A DNA stretch of 64,000 nt from Candidatus Altarchaeales archaeon (GTDB lineage: Archaea; Altiarchaeota; Altiarchaeia; IMC4; SCGC-AAA252-I15), in contig WJMO01000004.1 in assembly GCA_014727915.1 (NCBI GenBank), positions 38,309 through 102,308 on the forward strand. The letters run 5' to 3'. A model generated the notes under the pieces. The model worked only from the letters and a program-made list of their open reading frames with translations, made no database searches and was not told the DNA's origin. Positions 20,648 to 30,900 of this stretch are shown piece after piece; within the stretch, counting starts at the first letter, position 1; each line of letters starts with the position of its first letter. The translations under genes and the position numbers were made by a program.

Positions 20648-21562
20648 TTATGGGTGCTGTTTAAAACTTGATTTCTTGGCTATTATCCCAAGGTTTCCCG
20701 CGCAGAGCGAGACATTGGCCTTTCCTATCCCAGACGCTTCCAGGAGCTTCATCACAGGCTCCTTTATCTTCGTTGGGATAGGTGTTAGCCTCGCCCAATA
20801 CGACATAGAATAGGTGTTCTTCACAGGGAAGACATCCAATACCTCATACCCGTTCTTTTCGAACAGCCGTCTGATGTTCTCCCTGTCAAACAGGTAGATG
20901 TGTTCTATGTCCACGATCGGGCTCGACCTGCCGAGAAGCCTGGCGGACAGCGCTCTCGTGTCGTGGGTGATGCAGAGCACGATACCTTCCTCTCTCAGGT
21001 ATTCCCTGCAAGCCGAGAGGAAATCGTTGGGGTCTAGGACGTGGTCTAGCACCTGGAAGAAGCAGATGATGTCGAAGAACCCCCTTCTGAACTGGCCCTC
21101 CCGGAGCACGTCAACGGTTATGTTCTCTCTGATGTCGGGCGGGGCTTTGGAGACCGCTTCTCTTGACGGTTCGACCCCATAGGCGTTCTTGAATCCAAGG
21201 TCAAGGGAGGCCTTCATGAAGAATCCGCTCCCGCACCCGACCTCCAATAGGTTCTCCCTTCTCTCAAGATGGCCAGACGCCCTTTCAAGGTATCTGATGT
21301 ATGTGGAGCTGATGTTTTCGACTAGATCGTCGTAGTTCTGCGCGCTCCCACTGTAGAGCTCCTCGATCCTCTCAGGCTCCAGGATCGGATTCGAATAGAC
21401 CAGCCCGCATCCGACGCATTTCACCATCCTGTAATGGACCCTGTCTGGTGCCCTCCTCGCCGAAAACAGCGTCTCATCCACCTCTTCAGGGTCGAATGTG
21501 GACTCCCACAGGACCTCATAGGGTTTCTTCCCGCAGATGCAGCATTCAGTCTCTATCATCAT
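20648..21562 (-). CDS. Class I SAM-dependent methyltransferase with N-terminal Cys-rich (Zn) domain
   Basis: CCICGKKP...CVGCGLVYSNP; LLEVGCGSGFFM. Confidence 0.8.
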   Translation of the reverse strand: MMIETECCICGKKPYEVLWESTFDPEEVDETLFSARRAPDRVHYRMVKCVGCGLVYSNPILEPERIEELYSGSAQNYDDLVENISSTYIRYLERASGHLERRENLLEVGCGSGFFMKASLDLGFKNAYGVEPSREAVSKAPPDIRENITVDVLREGQFRRGFFDIICFFQVLDHVLDPNDFLSACREYLREEGIVLCITHDTRALSARLLGRSSPIVDIEHIYLFDRENIRRLFEKNGYEVLDVFPVKNTYSMSYWARLTPIPTKIKEPVMKLLEASGIGKANVSLCAGNLGIIAKKSSFKQHP

Positions 21563-21564
21563 CC

Positions 21565-22506
21565 CTACCTGTAGCGTTCAGGGTGCTTTCCTATCCAATC
21601 GATCGTCTCAGAAAGCCCGGCTTCGAGGTCATATGCTGTCTTATGGCCCAGGAGCTCCTCTGCCTTGCTCGTGTTCGCAACCCATGAAAGGGGCTCATTT
21701 TCCCTTTTCCCCCGAACTCCGAAGTTAAGCTTTATCCTGGAGTCCATCAACCCATGAATCGTTTCCGCTGTCTCTCTTATACTGTGCTGGATGCCACTAC
21801 CCACGTTTATTATCTCCCCCGCCAAATCCGGCCTCTCCATCGCCTTCATATAGGCGGCTACGACGTCGTCCACGTATATGAAGTCCCTCACCTGACTGCC
21901 CTCCGTGAGGCTCATGTCCTCCCCCCTAAGACAGTGGGATATCACCTGCGGTATCAGCCTTATTGGCTCTTCCCATGGCCCGTAGACCGAGAATGGGCGG
22001 AGGGTCACGATGGGCTTATCCTCCAGCCTTGAATAGGTCTGGCACATAATCGTGGCTGCCGCCTTGGCCGCGCCATAGTAGTTCACAGGTGATGGGATGT
22101 CCTCCTCCTCCATGGGCCCTTCCTTCAGACCGTACTCGGACGAGCTCCCAGTGTTTATGAGCATCTTGTATTTTATGCCCGCTGACGCGCGAACGAGGTT
22201 TACCGTTCCAAGGTAGTTCGTTTCGACGATCCTCTCCATGCTTGTCTGGACGTCAGGGTAGGCTCCGTAAGCCGCCAGATGCAATATGTAGTCTGGTCTT
22301 ATCTCAGAAAGGGTTCTCTCGAGATGTTCGTATCTTGTTACATCGCCTTTGCGGACTTTAAGACTTGAAACTATGGGCTGCAACCTCCAGTCGTCGGATC
22401 CTTCCCTCAGGAGGGCGTGGACTTCATAACCTTCCTCGACCAGCGCCGCTGCGAGGTTTGCACCTACAAAACCAGTAGCACCCGTGATAAAGACCTTCTC
22501 GCCCAT
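21565..22506 (-). CDS. NAD-dependent sugar epimerase/dehydratase (RfbJ/GDP-sugar reductase-like)
   Basis: KVFITGATGFVGANLAAALVEEGYEVHAL; YYGAAKAAA. Confidence 0.83.
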   Translation of the reverse strand: MGEKVFITGATGFVGANLAAALVEEGYEVHALLREGSDDWRLQPIVSSLKVRKGDVTRYEHLERTLSEIRPDYILHLAAYGAYPDVQTSMERIVETNYLGTVNLVRASAGIKYKMLINTGSSSEYGLKEGPMEEEDIPSPVNYYGAAKAAATIMCQTYSRLEDKPIVTLRPFSVYGPWEEPIRLIPQVISHCLRGEDMSLTEGSQVRDFIYVDDVVAAYMKAMERPDLAGEIINVGSGIQHSIRETAETIHGLMDSRIKLNFGVRGKRENEPLSWVANTSKAEELLGHKTAYDLEAGLSETIDWIGKHPERYR

Positions 22507-22575
22507 TTTACAAAGCCTTCTGCAGAAACATCAACTATTACTAAAACAGTATTTAATAACGCTGGCTGGGTCTAT

Positions 22576-23517
22576 TCACAGGTTAACGGACCTGACCCAT
22601 TCGACAGTCTCGCGCAGCCCCTCTTCAAAATCCTTCACCGGATTCCAACAAAGCTCGCGCCGGGCCTTTTCCGTGTTCGACTCCGTGTGCATGACATCAC
22701 CCATCTGATCCTTGATGTAGCTGATGGTTCCGCCGCCCGCCAGTTCGATTATCTTCTCAGCGAGCTCCTTGACCGTCACCCTGGCTCCGCCGCCGACGTT
22801 GTATACTTCACCGCCTTTCTTCAACGCCTTCAACGTGGCGTCCACCGCATCTGAAACGTATGTGAAGTCCCTGCTCTTGCTGCCGTCCCCGTAGAGTTCA
22901 AGCCGTCCGCCAGTCAACGCCGTCCGCGCGAACTTGTGGATCGCCAGGTCCGGGCGGATCCTCGGCCCATAGACGGTGAAGTACCTGAGGGAAGTGTGCT
23001 TAATCCCATAAAACCTCTCATACAGTCTCAGGTAGTGCTCGCATGCGAGCTTGCTTGCCCCATACTGTGAGATCGGATTCTTAGGATGCTCCTCGTCGAA
23101 TGGAAGGTACTCTATCCTCCCATAGACTGAAGACGACGATGCGAACACAAGCTTCCTAACATTAGACTCCTTCACAGCTTCCAAGACGTTTATAGTGCCC
23201 TGTATGTTCACCTCGCAGGTCTTCAGCGGGTCAGCGACAGAAGCTCTGACACCCGCCTGGGCGGCCTCATGGATGACATACTCCGGGCTCTCACCATCAA
23301 CCAAACCTTTCAAAAAAACACCGTCCCTGATGTCACCTTCTATGAACGTGAAATCCCCATCGAATGATCCAATGTTCCTCCTCTTGACTTCCGGGCTGTA
23401 GTAGCCGTCCAGGTTGTCCACGCAGACAACCTCATGACCTTCATTCACGAGCCTCTCGCATATGTGCGACCCTATGAACCCCGCCCCGCCACTCACCAGA
23501 ACCTTCATCCCGTTCAC
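22576..23517 (-). CDS. NAD-dependent UDP-sugar epimerase
   Basis: KVLVSGGAGFIGSHICERLVNEGHEVVCVDNL; QYGASKLACE. Confidence 0.88.
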   Translation of the reverse strand: MNGMKVLVSGGAGFIGSHICERLVNEGHEVVCVDNLDGYYSPEVKRRNIGSFDGDFTFIEGDIRDGVFLKGLVDGESPEYVIHEAAQAGVRASVADPLKTCEVNIQGTINVLEAVKESNVRKLVFASSSSVYGRIEYLPFDEEHPKNPISQYGASKLACEHYLRLYERFYGIKHTSLRYFTVYGPRIRPDLAIHKFARTALTGGRLELYGDGSKSRDFTYVSDAVDATLKALKKGGEVYNVGGGARVTVKELAEKIIELAGGGTISYIKDQMGDVMHTESNTEKARRELCWNPVKDFEEGLRETVEWVRSVNL

Positions 23518-25007
23518 CCGAATAAATCGCTTGTCTTCCAGCAGGAACCTGCTCCTCCAACACCGAATGCAATCCTATCATCGGGCATCCCGTTGCAGAA
23601 CCCCCTTATCTCCTCCGGCTTGCTGTCCCAGTAGAGCCGGTCACAGCAGACATAGTCTATCCCATAGTCCAATAGTATGCTCATGTCCTCATACACTCTT
23701 GGGGGTACGCTGTTTGGAAACTCCCGCACCCTGACGCAATCCAACCCCGTGTAGTAGAGGCACTCGTGGACGGTGAACGGCATGACAACCCTGCTGCCCT
23801 CTGGTATCTCCTCCCGCATCATATCATAGAATGGGATGTAATCATCTACTATGCTCCTGTAGACAAAAGCGTATGAGAGCGTCCCGCCAGCCAAAACGAG
23901 CAGAGCAACACCCAACAAAACATCCTTGTGCTTGAACTTCACATCGTTCACTCCCCTCGCCACCAGTATGGGGGTGAACGGTATGAACACGACCATCATA
24001 CGGGCAAGGCTGTTGAACAGGGCAGGCACCAGCGAGACCATGAAAACAACCAGCACGAGCCCACCATACTTCAAGCCCTTCAGCTTCCCAGGACGGTATA
24101 AGCTGGCAGATGTCAACGATAGGACCGCCAGGAGCCAGGCGATGAAACCCACGTCCGCCAACGGACCGAAGTACCTCCTCCCCGTCTCCAGGTTGTCCAG
24201 CATGTCCTCCCCCGAGTTCGGAGCCCCGACCCAGAAGTCCAAAAATATCGTCAAAGGAACCTTGGGATTCAACAGCGATCCAAGCCTGCTCTCATATCTC
24301 TGGCTGTTCCAGTCCGGATGCCCGATGCTCCCCTCAAACAACAATGGCCAAACCGGATTCCCGAAGACGATCTGGTTCCTCACATACCAGGGGCTCACCA
24401 GAAGCAGGCAGCCGATGCCAACCGCCGCAGCCCGCCTCCAATCCCTCAAACCAAGATGCACCAATACTGCGATCAACAGCGCGAGCCCATGATAGTGGGT
24501 CAACCCGGCCGCAGCTGCTGCGACGGTGAAATAGCCCAGGTGCCTGACGCTTCCAGTCTCAAGGTAGCTGAGATAATAGTATATGCCGACCGCGCTCCAA
24601 AGGAAGAGGAGGCTGGTCGCATAGCCAACGCCGCTGTAGTACATGTGAAAGGGCAGCAGAGCGAAAACGACAATCGCATAGTTCGCGTAATCGGGGTAGA
24701 ACCTCTTCACGAGAAAAGCGAAGACCACCAACCCCATCAACCCGGCGAGCAACGGCACCAGCGTCACAACCCCGGTCAGCTTGTACAATACCGCGGACGA
24801 GAGGTGGAAGAGGGGCGGGTACCAGAAGGGGTCGGTTCCGGCCGCGTGCTCGAACAAAGGGAACATCCCCGTTTCAGCAATGTACTCTGCGGTGGTGTAG
24901 TGGATGCAGCTGTCCGTCGTGGGGGGTATCATGGCCCACAGTAGTATCCTCAAAATCACTCCCACAACCAAGGCTGCCCGAACCATGCCCTCCTTCAACT
25001 TAACCAC
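23514..25007 (-). CDS. GT-C-like polytopic membrane glycosyltransferase
   Basis: PPTTDSCIHYTTAEYIAETG plus many TM segments. Confidence 0.6.
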   Translation of the reverse strand: MVKLKEGMVRAALVVGVILRILLWAMIPPTTDSCIHYTTAEYIAETGMFPLFEHAAGTDPFWYPPLFHLSSAVLYKLTGVVTLVPLLAGLMGLVVFAFLVKRFYPDYANYAIVVFALLPFHMYYSGVGYATSLLFLWSAVGIYYYLSYLETGSVRHLGYFTVAAAAAGLTHYHGLALLIAVLVHLGLRDWRRAAAVGIGCLLLVSPWYVRNQIVFGNPVWPLLFEGSIGHPDWNSQRYESRLGSLLNPKVPLTIFLDFWVGAPNSGEDMLDNLETGRRYFGPLADVGFIAWLLAVLSLTSASLYRPGKLKGLKYGGLVLVVFMVSLVPALFNSLARMMVVFIPFTPILVARGVNDVKFKHKDVLLGVALLVLAGGTLSYAFVYRSIVDDYIPFYDMMREEIPEGSRVVMPFTVHECLYYTGLDCVRVREFPNSVPPRVYEDMSILLDYGIDYVCCDRLYWDSKPEEIRGFCNGMPDDRIAFGVGGAGSCWKTSDLFG

Positions 25008-25374
25008 CCAAACCTATTAGACTAACCCCCAAGAGTATGAATGCTATGCCAGCCCACTTCAACGTGTTCATCCTCTCCCCTAGTATCCTTACGCTTAGCA
25101 GGCAAACCCATATGTAACCTGTCGATACGAGGGGGAACAACACGGAGAGCTCCCCGCCTTTGATGCCCACCACGTAAAATATGGTGGAACTGCCGTATAT
25201 GAGCACGCCTCTCATCAGGTCAGTGTTCCCCATGAGCGACTTGAGGCTGAACTCGAGCCGGTCCGCTCCCTTCTTGAAGTACACGGATCCGAAGCTTCCG
25301 CAGAAGGCGGCCAACAAGACCAGGAACACGGCCCACAGCTCAGCCACCACCTTCACCTCCGTCTCTGCTGCCAA
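25000..25374 (-). CDS. Small EamA/SMR-like transporter subunit
   Basis: Four predicted TM segments; YIWVCLLSVRILGERMNTLKWAGIAFILLGVSLIG. Confidence 0.75.
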   Translation of the reverse strand: MAAETEVKVVAELWAVFLVLLAAFCGSFGSVYFKKGADRLEFSLKSLMGNTDLMRGVLIYGSSTIFYVVGIKGGELSVLFPLVSTGYIWVCLLSVRILGERMNTLKWAGIAFILLGVSLIGLGG

Positions 25375-25750
25375 AACCGATCAGTGTGACCCCGAGGAAA
25401 ACCGAAGCAACACCCGCCCACTTAAGACCGTTCATGAAATCGCTGGGGAAGAAATGGGGCGACGCAATCGCCACCCAGATGAAGTTCATCGCATAGATGG
25501 GATACAAGACCGACAGCTCCCCGTACTTCAACGCCACCACCAGCACGACCGCAGCCAACGCGTACATGCCATAGCCGACACCCAAGGGAAGCAATATGAC
25601 TGCTGCATCAACAAGCGTTGAAACGCTGCCTATGCCCTGCAGGAGCTCCGGTTCAACGTTGTTGGCTCCCATCTTGATGAGTATCTGCCCTGAAGCAGCC
25701 AGTAGGGTGCTCAGGAACACCATCACCATGGCTCCTCTGCTCGTGCTCAT
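25340..25750 (-). CDS. Small EamA/SMR-like transporter subunit
   Basis: Four [24 protein letters not shown]; overlaps paralogous neighbour. Confidence 0.75.
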   Translation of the reverse strand: MSTSRGAMVMVFLSTLLAASGQILIKMGANNVEPELLQGIGSVSTLVDAAVILLPLGVGYGMYALAAVVLVVALKYGELSVLYPIYAMNFIWVAIASPHFFPSDFMNGLKWAGVASVFLGVTLIGFGSRDGGEGGG

Positions 25751-25834
25751 AATAAAGGCCTCCTGGGATACCTATCTTATGGGCTCATGTATTTATTAAA
25801 GTACTTCGATATAATGGCTTTGAGGTGGCTTAGG

Positions 25835-26494
25835 GTGAAGTTCTTCATAGACACCGCGAATGTCGAGCAGATAAGGGAAGCAAAGGATTGGGGGATATTA
25901 GACGGGGTTACGACCAACCCCACGTTGGTTGCGAAGGAGGAGTGCGACTTCGGCTCCGTCGCAAAGGAGATACTCTCGCTGGTGGACGGGCCAGTAAGCC
26001 TGGAAGCGGTCTCAACAGACGCTGAGGGCATGGTAAAGGAAGCCCGTGAACTGAGCAAGATGGGCGACAACGTCGTGGTGAAGATACCCATGACACCCGA
26101 CGGCATAAGGGCCGTGAAGCAACTGAGCTCCGAAGGCGTCAAGACCAACGTGACCTTGATATTCAGCGCCAACCAGGCGTTGATAGCTGCCAAGGCGGGC
26201 GCAACCTATGTGAGCCCCTTCCTCGGCCGATTGGACGACCAGGGCTGGGACGGGCTAATGCTAGTAGAGGACATAATGGAAGTCTACCGCAACTACGGGT
26301 TCGAGACCGAGGTCATAGCCGCCAGCATCCGACACCCCATACACGTGATCGAATGCGCCAAGATGGGCTGCCACATAGCAACGGTGCCCTATGGGGTGCT
26401 GAAGAAGATGTTCAAACACACCCTCACGGACAAGGGTGTTCGAGCGTTCCTCAAGGACTGGGAGAAAGTCCAGGAAAAATGCAAGAAAAAATAA
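25835..26494 (+). CDS. Transaldolase / fructose-6-phosphate aldolase-like
   Basis: [50 protein letters not shown] start assumed (ATG at 25787 also possible). Confidence 0.9.
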   Translation: MKFFIDTANVEQIREAKDWGILDGVTTNPTLVAKEECDFGSVAKEILSLVDGPVSLEAVSTDAEGMVKEARELSKMGDNVVVKIPMTPDGIRAVKQLSSEGVKTNVTLIFSANQALIAAKAGATYVSPFLGRLDDQGWDGLMLVEDIMEVYRNYGFETEVIAASIRHPIHVIECAKMGCHIATVPYGVLKKMFKHTLTDKGVRAFLKDWEKVQEKCKKK

Positions 26495-27036
26495 GGGAAG
26501 AACTAGGCGAGAGCATCAAAGTCAAAGAGAAGCTCTCACCCGAAGACATAGCCGCGGCAGCCGACCTAATAACGGAAGCCTTCAATTCCGGAGGCAAGAT
26601 ACTCTTATGCGGCAACGGCGGCTCCGCAGCGGACTGCCAGCACATCGCAGGAGAGTTCATAGGAAGGTTCAAAAAGGAAAGGGATGCCCTGCCCGCGATA
26701 TCCCTGTCGACGGACACCTCGATACTGACCGCGTTGGCCAACGACTACGGCGGCGACATCATATTCTCACGGCAGGTGGAGGCCCTCGGCCGGGAAGGCG
26801 ACGTACTAGTGGCGTTCTCCACCAGCGGCACCTCACCCAACATAATAAAAGCGGCGGAAGCCGCAAGGGATCGGAAGATGAAGGTCATCGGGTTCACAGG
26901 CGCCAATGGGGAGAAGCTGAAGAAGCTGTCCGACGTCTGCATAATGGCAGGATCGAAGGACACGCCGAGGATACAGGAGGCGCATATCACCGCGGCCCAC
27001 ATAATCTGCGGCCTGGTGGAAGCGAATCTCTTCTGA
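26479..27036 (+). CDS. gmhA: Sedoheptulose-7-phosphate isomerase (phosphoheptose isomerase)
   Basis: [27 protein letters not shown]; start set at MQEKIREE. Confidence 0.9.
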   Translation: MQEKIREELGESIKVKEKLSPEDIAAAADLITEAFNSGGKILLCGNGGSAADCQHIAGEFIGRFKKERDALPAISLSTDTSILTALANDYGGDIIFSRQVEALGREGDVLVAFSTSGTSPNIIKAAEAARDRKMKVIGFTGANGEKLKKLSDVCIMAGSKDTPRIQEAHITAAHIICGLVEANLF

Positions 27037-27043
27037 GAATACA

Positions 27044-27577
27044 ATGAATCGCGCTGTATTCATAGACCGTGACGGGGTCATAAACGAGAACCGCAACGGC
27101 TATGTGAATGACTGGACCGAGTTCAACTTCATAGAAGGATCAGTTCAGGCCTTCAAAGAACTCGCCCAATCAGACTATAAAGTAATTGTTGTCACAAACC
27201 AGGCGGGGGTCGGACGGGGCAGGATGAAACGGGAGGACGTGGAGGACATACACGCCCGCATGCTCGCGGAAGTGGAAGCCGCAGGTGGTCGCATAGACGC
27301 GGTCTACGTGTGCATGCACCACCCTGACGAGGGCTGCAGCTGCCGGAAGCCCGGGACTGGTCTGGTGGAGATGGCTTCTGAAACCTTCAACCTTGACATC
27401 TCACGGTCATGGTTCGTGGGAGACCATACGAAGGACATAAAAGCAGGCCGGGACAGCGGATGCAGGACAGTAGCCGTGGGCACAGGATATGGTGGATCCG
27501 ACGGGTCATACGACGTGAAACCCGATTATGAGGTTGAAAACCTCCTGGAAGCCGTCAATCTTATATTATCTACTTAA
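27044..27577 (+). CDS. gmhB: HAD-family heptose-bisphosphate phosphatase-like (HisB-N/GmhB)
   Basis: AVFIDRDGVINENRNGYV; CHHPDEGCSCRKP-type Zn loop (CMHHPDEGCSCRKPGTG). Confidence 0.87.
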   Translation: MNRAVFIDRDGVINENRNGYVNDWTEFNFIEGSVQAFKELAQSDYKVIVVTNQAGVGRGRMKREDVEDIHARMLAEVEAAGGRIDAVYVCMHHPDEGCSCRKPGTGLVEMASETFNLDISRSWFVGDHTKDIKAGRDSGCRTVAVGTGYGGSDGSYDVKPDYEVENLLEAVNLILST

Positions 27578-27596
27578 AACACCTATATCCTATACG

Positions 27597-29003
27597 ATGA
27601 AGAAATCCAAGAAAAAGGACAGAGTGCGAAAGGCGCCAATGTCCCTGTCTGACATCGAGACGACAAAAGACATCAAGATACCCAAGGACCTGCTTGACCA
27701 GGTCATCGGCCAGCCCACGGCTGTTAGGAGAGTCCGGCTAGCCATTGACCAGCACCGACATCTACTCCTGGTGGGTCCGCCGGGCATAGGGAAGAGCATG
27801 CTCGCCCAGGCGTTGGCCCAGCACCTGCGCAAGCCGACGGAGCAGGTAAACATCGTAAACAACCCCGCCAACATGCAGAAGCCCTTCATCGAAGTTGTCA
27901 AACACCACAGCGAGGTAAAAACGGTCAGCCCCCAGGAGGTTCCGGCTTACGTATCCGAACAACTGGGTTTCAAATGCTCCATATGCGGGTCATACGGGAA
28001 ATACAACGAACAATACTGCACCAAATGCGGGGAGAACAAGTTCAAGCGCGTGAGCCCCAGGGACGAGATTCGGGCTTCATGCTATGCAGCCGACGGGACT
28101 GAGCACGACATGACCTACAAGCGAAAGGGAGGCAGGATACAGATCATAGGGCAGGAGCCTGAGCTGGCCGTTAAGGGAGCTGACAAGAAGAAGGCCAAGC
28201 GCACGCTCATACCCCTAAACAGGAAGAACTTCATACACGCGACCGGCGCCAGCGAGGTGGAGATGTTGGGCGACGTCCGCCACGACCCCTACGGCATGCA
28301 CCCTGAGATAGGGACTCCAGCCTACCTGAGGGTCATACCAGGCTCAATACACGAGGCCCACGAGGGCGTTCTATTCATCGATGAGCTCCCACACCTCGGC
28401 GAACTGCAGAACTACATATTGACTGCCATGCAGGAGAAGAAGTTCCCCATAACCGGTAGGAACCCCCAGTCGGGCGGAGCATCGATCAAAGTCGATGACG
28501 TTCCATGCGACTTCCTGTTTGTGGGCGCGTGCAACATCAAGGACGTGCAGGAAATACTTCCTCCTCTTAGGTCACGGGTTCTCGGCAACGGATACGAGAT
28601 ACTTTTGGAGACCGCAATGGAGGACAGTGAAGACAACAGGTCTTACATGGCCCAGTTCGTCGCCCAGGAGATAGTGAAAGACGGGAAGATACCCCACGCG
28701 CTCAGAGAGGCAGTGGATGAGATAATAGGTGAGTCTAAGAAGAGGGCCCGCATAATCGACGACCAGAGGAACTCCCTCACCCTGAGGCTTAGGGACCTTG
28801 GCGGTGTAATAAGGCTGGCAGGGGACCTGGCGTCCGACGAGGGGGCCGAGTTCATCGAAGCCCGCCACATAAAACAGGCCATCGACGAGGCCAAGCCCAT
28901 CGAGTACCAGCTTCAGGAGCGGTACGGTAGCGTGTGGAAGGGCATAGAGAAGGACCACATAATAAACCCCGAATATGGGAAGGTCGGCTCCAGCTACCTG
29001 TGA
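27597..29003 (+). CDS. LonB-like AAA+ ATPase lacking a C-terminal S16 protease domain, with inserted zinc ribbon
   Basis: Walker A GPPGIGKS, Walker B VLFIDE, inserted CSICGSYGKYNEQYCTKCG; ORF ends after AAA lid. Confidence 0.8.
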   Translation: MKKSKKKDRVRKAPMSLSDIETTKDIKIPKDLLDQVIGQPTAVRRVRLAIDQHRHLLLVGPPGIGKSMLAQALAQHLRKPTEQVNIVNNPANMQKPFIEVVKHHSEVKTVSPQEVPAYVSEQLGFKCSICGSYGKYNEQYCTKCGENKFKRVSPRDEIRASCYAADGTEHDMTYKRKGGRIQIIGQEPELAVKGADKKKAKRTLIPLNRKNFIHATGASEVEMLGDVRHDPYGMHPEIGTPAYLRVIPGSIHEAHEGVLFIDELPHLGELQNYILTAMQEKKFPITGRNPQSGGASIKVDDVPCDFLFVGACNIKDVQEILPPLRSRVLGNGYEILLETAMEDSEDNRSYMAQFVAQEIVKDGKIPHALREAVDEIIGESKKRARIIDDQRNSLTLRLRDLGGVIRLAGDLASDEGAEFIEARHIKQAIDEAKPIEYQLQERYGSVWKGIEKDHIINPEYGKVGSSYL

Positions 29004-29007
29004 CAAG

Positions 29008-29502
29008 ATGATATCCTATGCGGACATTGAGAAAGCCCACCGGCAGGAGCGCAGCACACCAATACTCCAGAAGCTTCACCCCGACTTCTACATCGACGCT
29101 CGAAAGCTAATTGAGAACCCTGAAACCGGCGACTATGCCCCCATGGTCTCGGACATGCTGGAAAAGATATACTCTGCAAGGGTGAACAAGTTAATACACC
29201 ATGCTGGAAGGGCCTTGGGGGATTCAAAAAGCCCTGATAACATGCTTCCGGAGGAGAGGAAACTCTATGACAGACTCTTGGCTGCCTTATCTGAGAGCAG
29301 GGCCTCCGTGCTGGAACGTGAGGTCCAGGTGGAGGTGGAGGAGGAGAAGCCCACACTGAAGGTCCGTGTTAAAAGGGCCATGCCCGCGATCGTAGGCTCT
29401 GATTCTGTGGAATATGGCCCCTTCCGGGAGGACGATGTCGTTGAGCTGCCGGTGGACAGTGCTGAACTTCTCATAAAGCAGGGAATCGCCGAAAAACCCT
29501 AG
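29008..29502 (+). CDS. Archaeal GINS complex subunit
   Basis: N-terminal Y-DIEKAHRQERSTPILQKLHPDFYIDARKLI helical domain plus C-terminal B-domain; adjacent to L44e/S27e. Confidence 0.72.
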   Translation: MISYADIEKAHRQERSTPILQKLHPDFYIDARKLIENPETGDYAPMVSDMLEKIYSARVNKLIHHAGRALGDSKSPDNMLPEERKLYDRLLAALSESRASVLEREVQVEVEEEKPTLKVRVKRAMPAIVGSDSVEYGPFREDDVVELPVDSAELLIKQGIAEKP

Positions 29503-29544
29503 ATACCCTGTTTTTAAATGATGGGTGCTTATATATTTGGTACC

Positions 29545-29826
29545 GTGAAAGTTCCGGATAAGATCAGGACGAACTGCCCGCACTGCAACAAGCACAGCGT
29601 ACATAACGTGAAACTGAACCGAAAGGGGAAGGAGCGGAGCATGAACGAGGGCAGGCGCAAGTACGAGGCTGTTAAGGCCGGATACGGCGGAAGCCCTAGG
29701 ACTCCTAAGAAGCCCTGCTACAAGATCGGCAAGCGGACCGTCCTGGTGCTCGAGTGCGGCGACTGCAAGAAGAAGCACCAGAAGCTCTACTCTGCAAGGA
29801 CCAAGAAGGCGGTGGAGGTCGGGTGA
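29545..29826 (+). CDS. rpl44e: Ribosomal protein L44e
   Basis: [19 protein letters not shown]...[18 protein letters not shown] start assumed. Confidence 0.92.
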   Translation: MKVPDKIRTNCPHCNKHSVHNVKLNRKGKERSMNEGRRKYEAVKAGYGGSPRTPKKPCYKIGKRTVLVLECGDCKKKHQKLYSARTKKAVEVG

Positions 29827-30023
29827 TGTCAGACGATTTCAACACCAAGAGCAGGTTCCTACGCGTCAAATGCAACGACTGCGGCAACGAGCAGGTCATA
29901 TTCGGGGCGGCAGCGTCCAAGACCATCAAATGCCTCGTATGCGAGAAGCCTTTGGCTGAGAGCACCGGCGGCAAGACCCAGGTCAAGACGCAGATACTCG
30001 CGGTATTGGACAAGGACCTTTGA
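29826..30023 (+). CDS. rps27e: Ribosomal protein S27e
   Basis: [43 protein letters not shown]. Confidence 0.93.
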   Translation: MSDDFNTKSRFLRVKCNDCGNEQVIFGAAASKTIKCLVCEKPLAESTGGKTQVKTQILAVLDKDL

Positions 30024-30028
30024 TTCTC

Positions 30029-30448
30029 ATGGCCTATGAGTTCCTGGATCACACGGCTGACCTCAAGTTCAGGGCATCCGGAAAGGACTTCGAGGAGGCG
30101 TTGGCCGAGGCTGCCCGGGCGTTGACCGAGGCGATCGCAGGAGACAGCAAGATCGAAGCCAAGATACTGAAGGAGTTCACCGTCACGATACACAAGCCGG
30201 AGATACTCGTCCACGACTTCCTCCAGGAGCTGGTCTACATGTTCTCAGCCGACCATCTGCTGTTTGCCGATTTCGACCTGGAGCTGAAGGAGTCCATGGG
30301 CTACAGGCTCACGGCCAAGGTGAAAGGCGAGAAATACGACCCCAAACGACATAAGCTGAAGGCCGAGGTGAAGGCCGTGACATACCACGAGCTAAAGGCC
30401 GAAGAGTCAAACGACGTATTCTTGATAGAGGTCATCTGTGACACTTAA
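30029..30448 (+). CDS. Archease (RtcB ligation cofactor)
   Basis: YEFLDHTADLKFRASGKDFEEALAEAARALTEAI. Confidence 0.92.
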   Translation: MAYEFLDHTADLKFRASGKDFEEALAEAARALTEAIAGDSKIEAKILKEFTVTIHKPEILVHDFLQELVYMFSADHLLFADFDLELKESMGYRLTAKVKGEKYDPKRHKLKAEVKAVTYHELKAEESNDVFLIEVICDT

Positions 30449-30900
30449 AGCATTCCTTTAACCTCGACCCGGACGCCTCTCATCTCCAGCATATCCTTGA
30501 CTTTCTCGATTTGTTTGTTGTTGAGGTTGTTCTCTGTGCCTGTGACCCTGTTGCCCTGTATGACCGCGATCTTTGAAAGTATCCTGTTCCACCTCCCCTT
30601 CCATCCTCCCCTTACGATTTCGATCCTGTCGAACTCTCCGAACTTGAATTCTTGCTTGATTTTCGGGAACTCGATCCTGTCATCGTAGACTTTGAAGTTC
30701 GGTTTGTAGTCTATGCCCAGGCCGCCCTTCCTGTAGAGCAGTAGGAATGGTATGATCGCTCCGGGGGTCAGTATGGGGTGTATGGAGTATGTGACCGCCC
30801 CCACGAAAAGAAAAATGAAAAACACAATGAATCTTTCGCCCTTCTTCCTTTCTTTTTCCCCGGTTCCGTCGTGGAATATCACGTCGCCTGCTTGATCCAC
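30445..30900 (-). CDS. Membrane protein with PH-like domain, unknown function
   Basis: Two N-terminal TM helices followed by beta-rich soluble region. Confidence 0.5.
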   Translation of the reverse strand: MDQAGDVIFHDGTGEKERKKGERFIVFFIFLFVGAVTYSIHPILTPGAIIPFLLLYRKGGLGIDYKPNFKVYDDRIEFPKIKQEFKFGEFDRIEIVRGGWKGRWNRILSKIAVIQGNRVTGTENNLNNKQIEKVKDMLEMRGVRVEVKGML

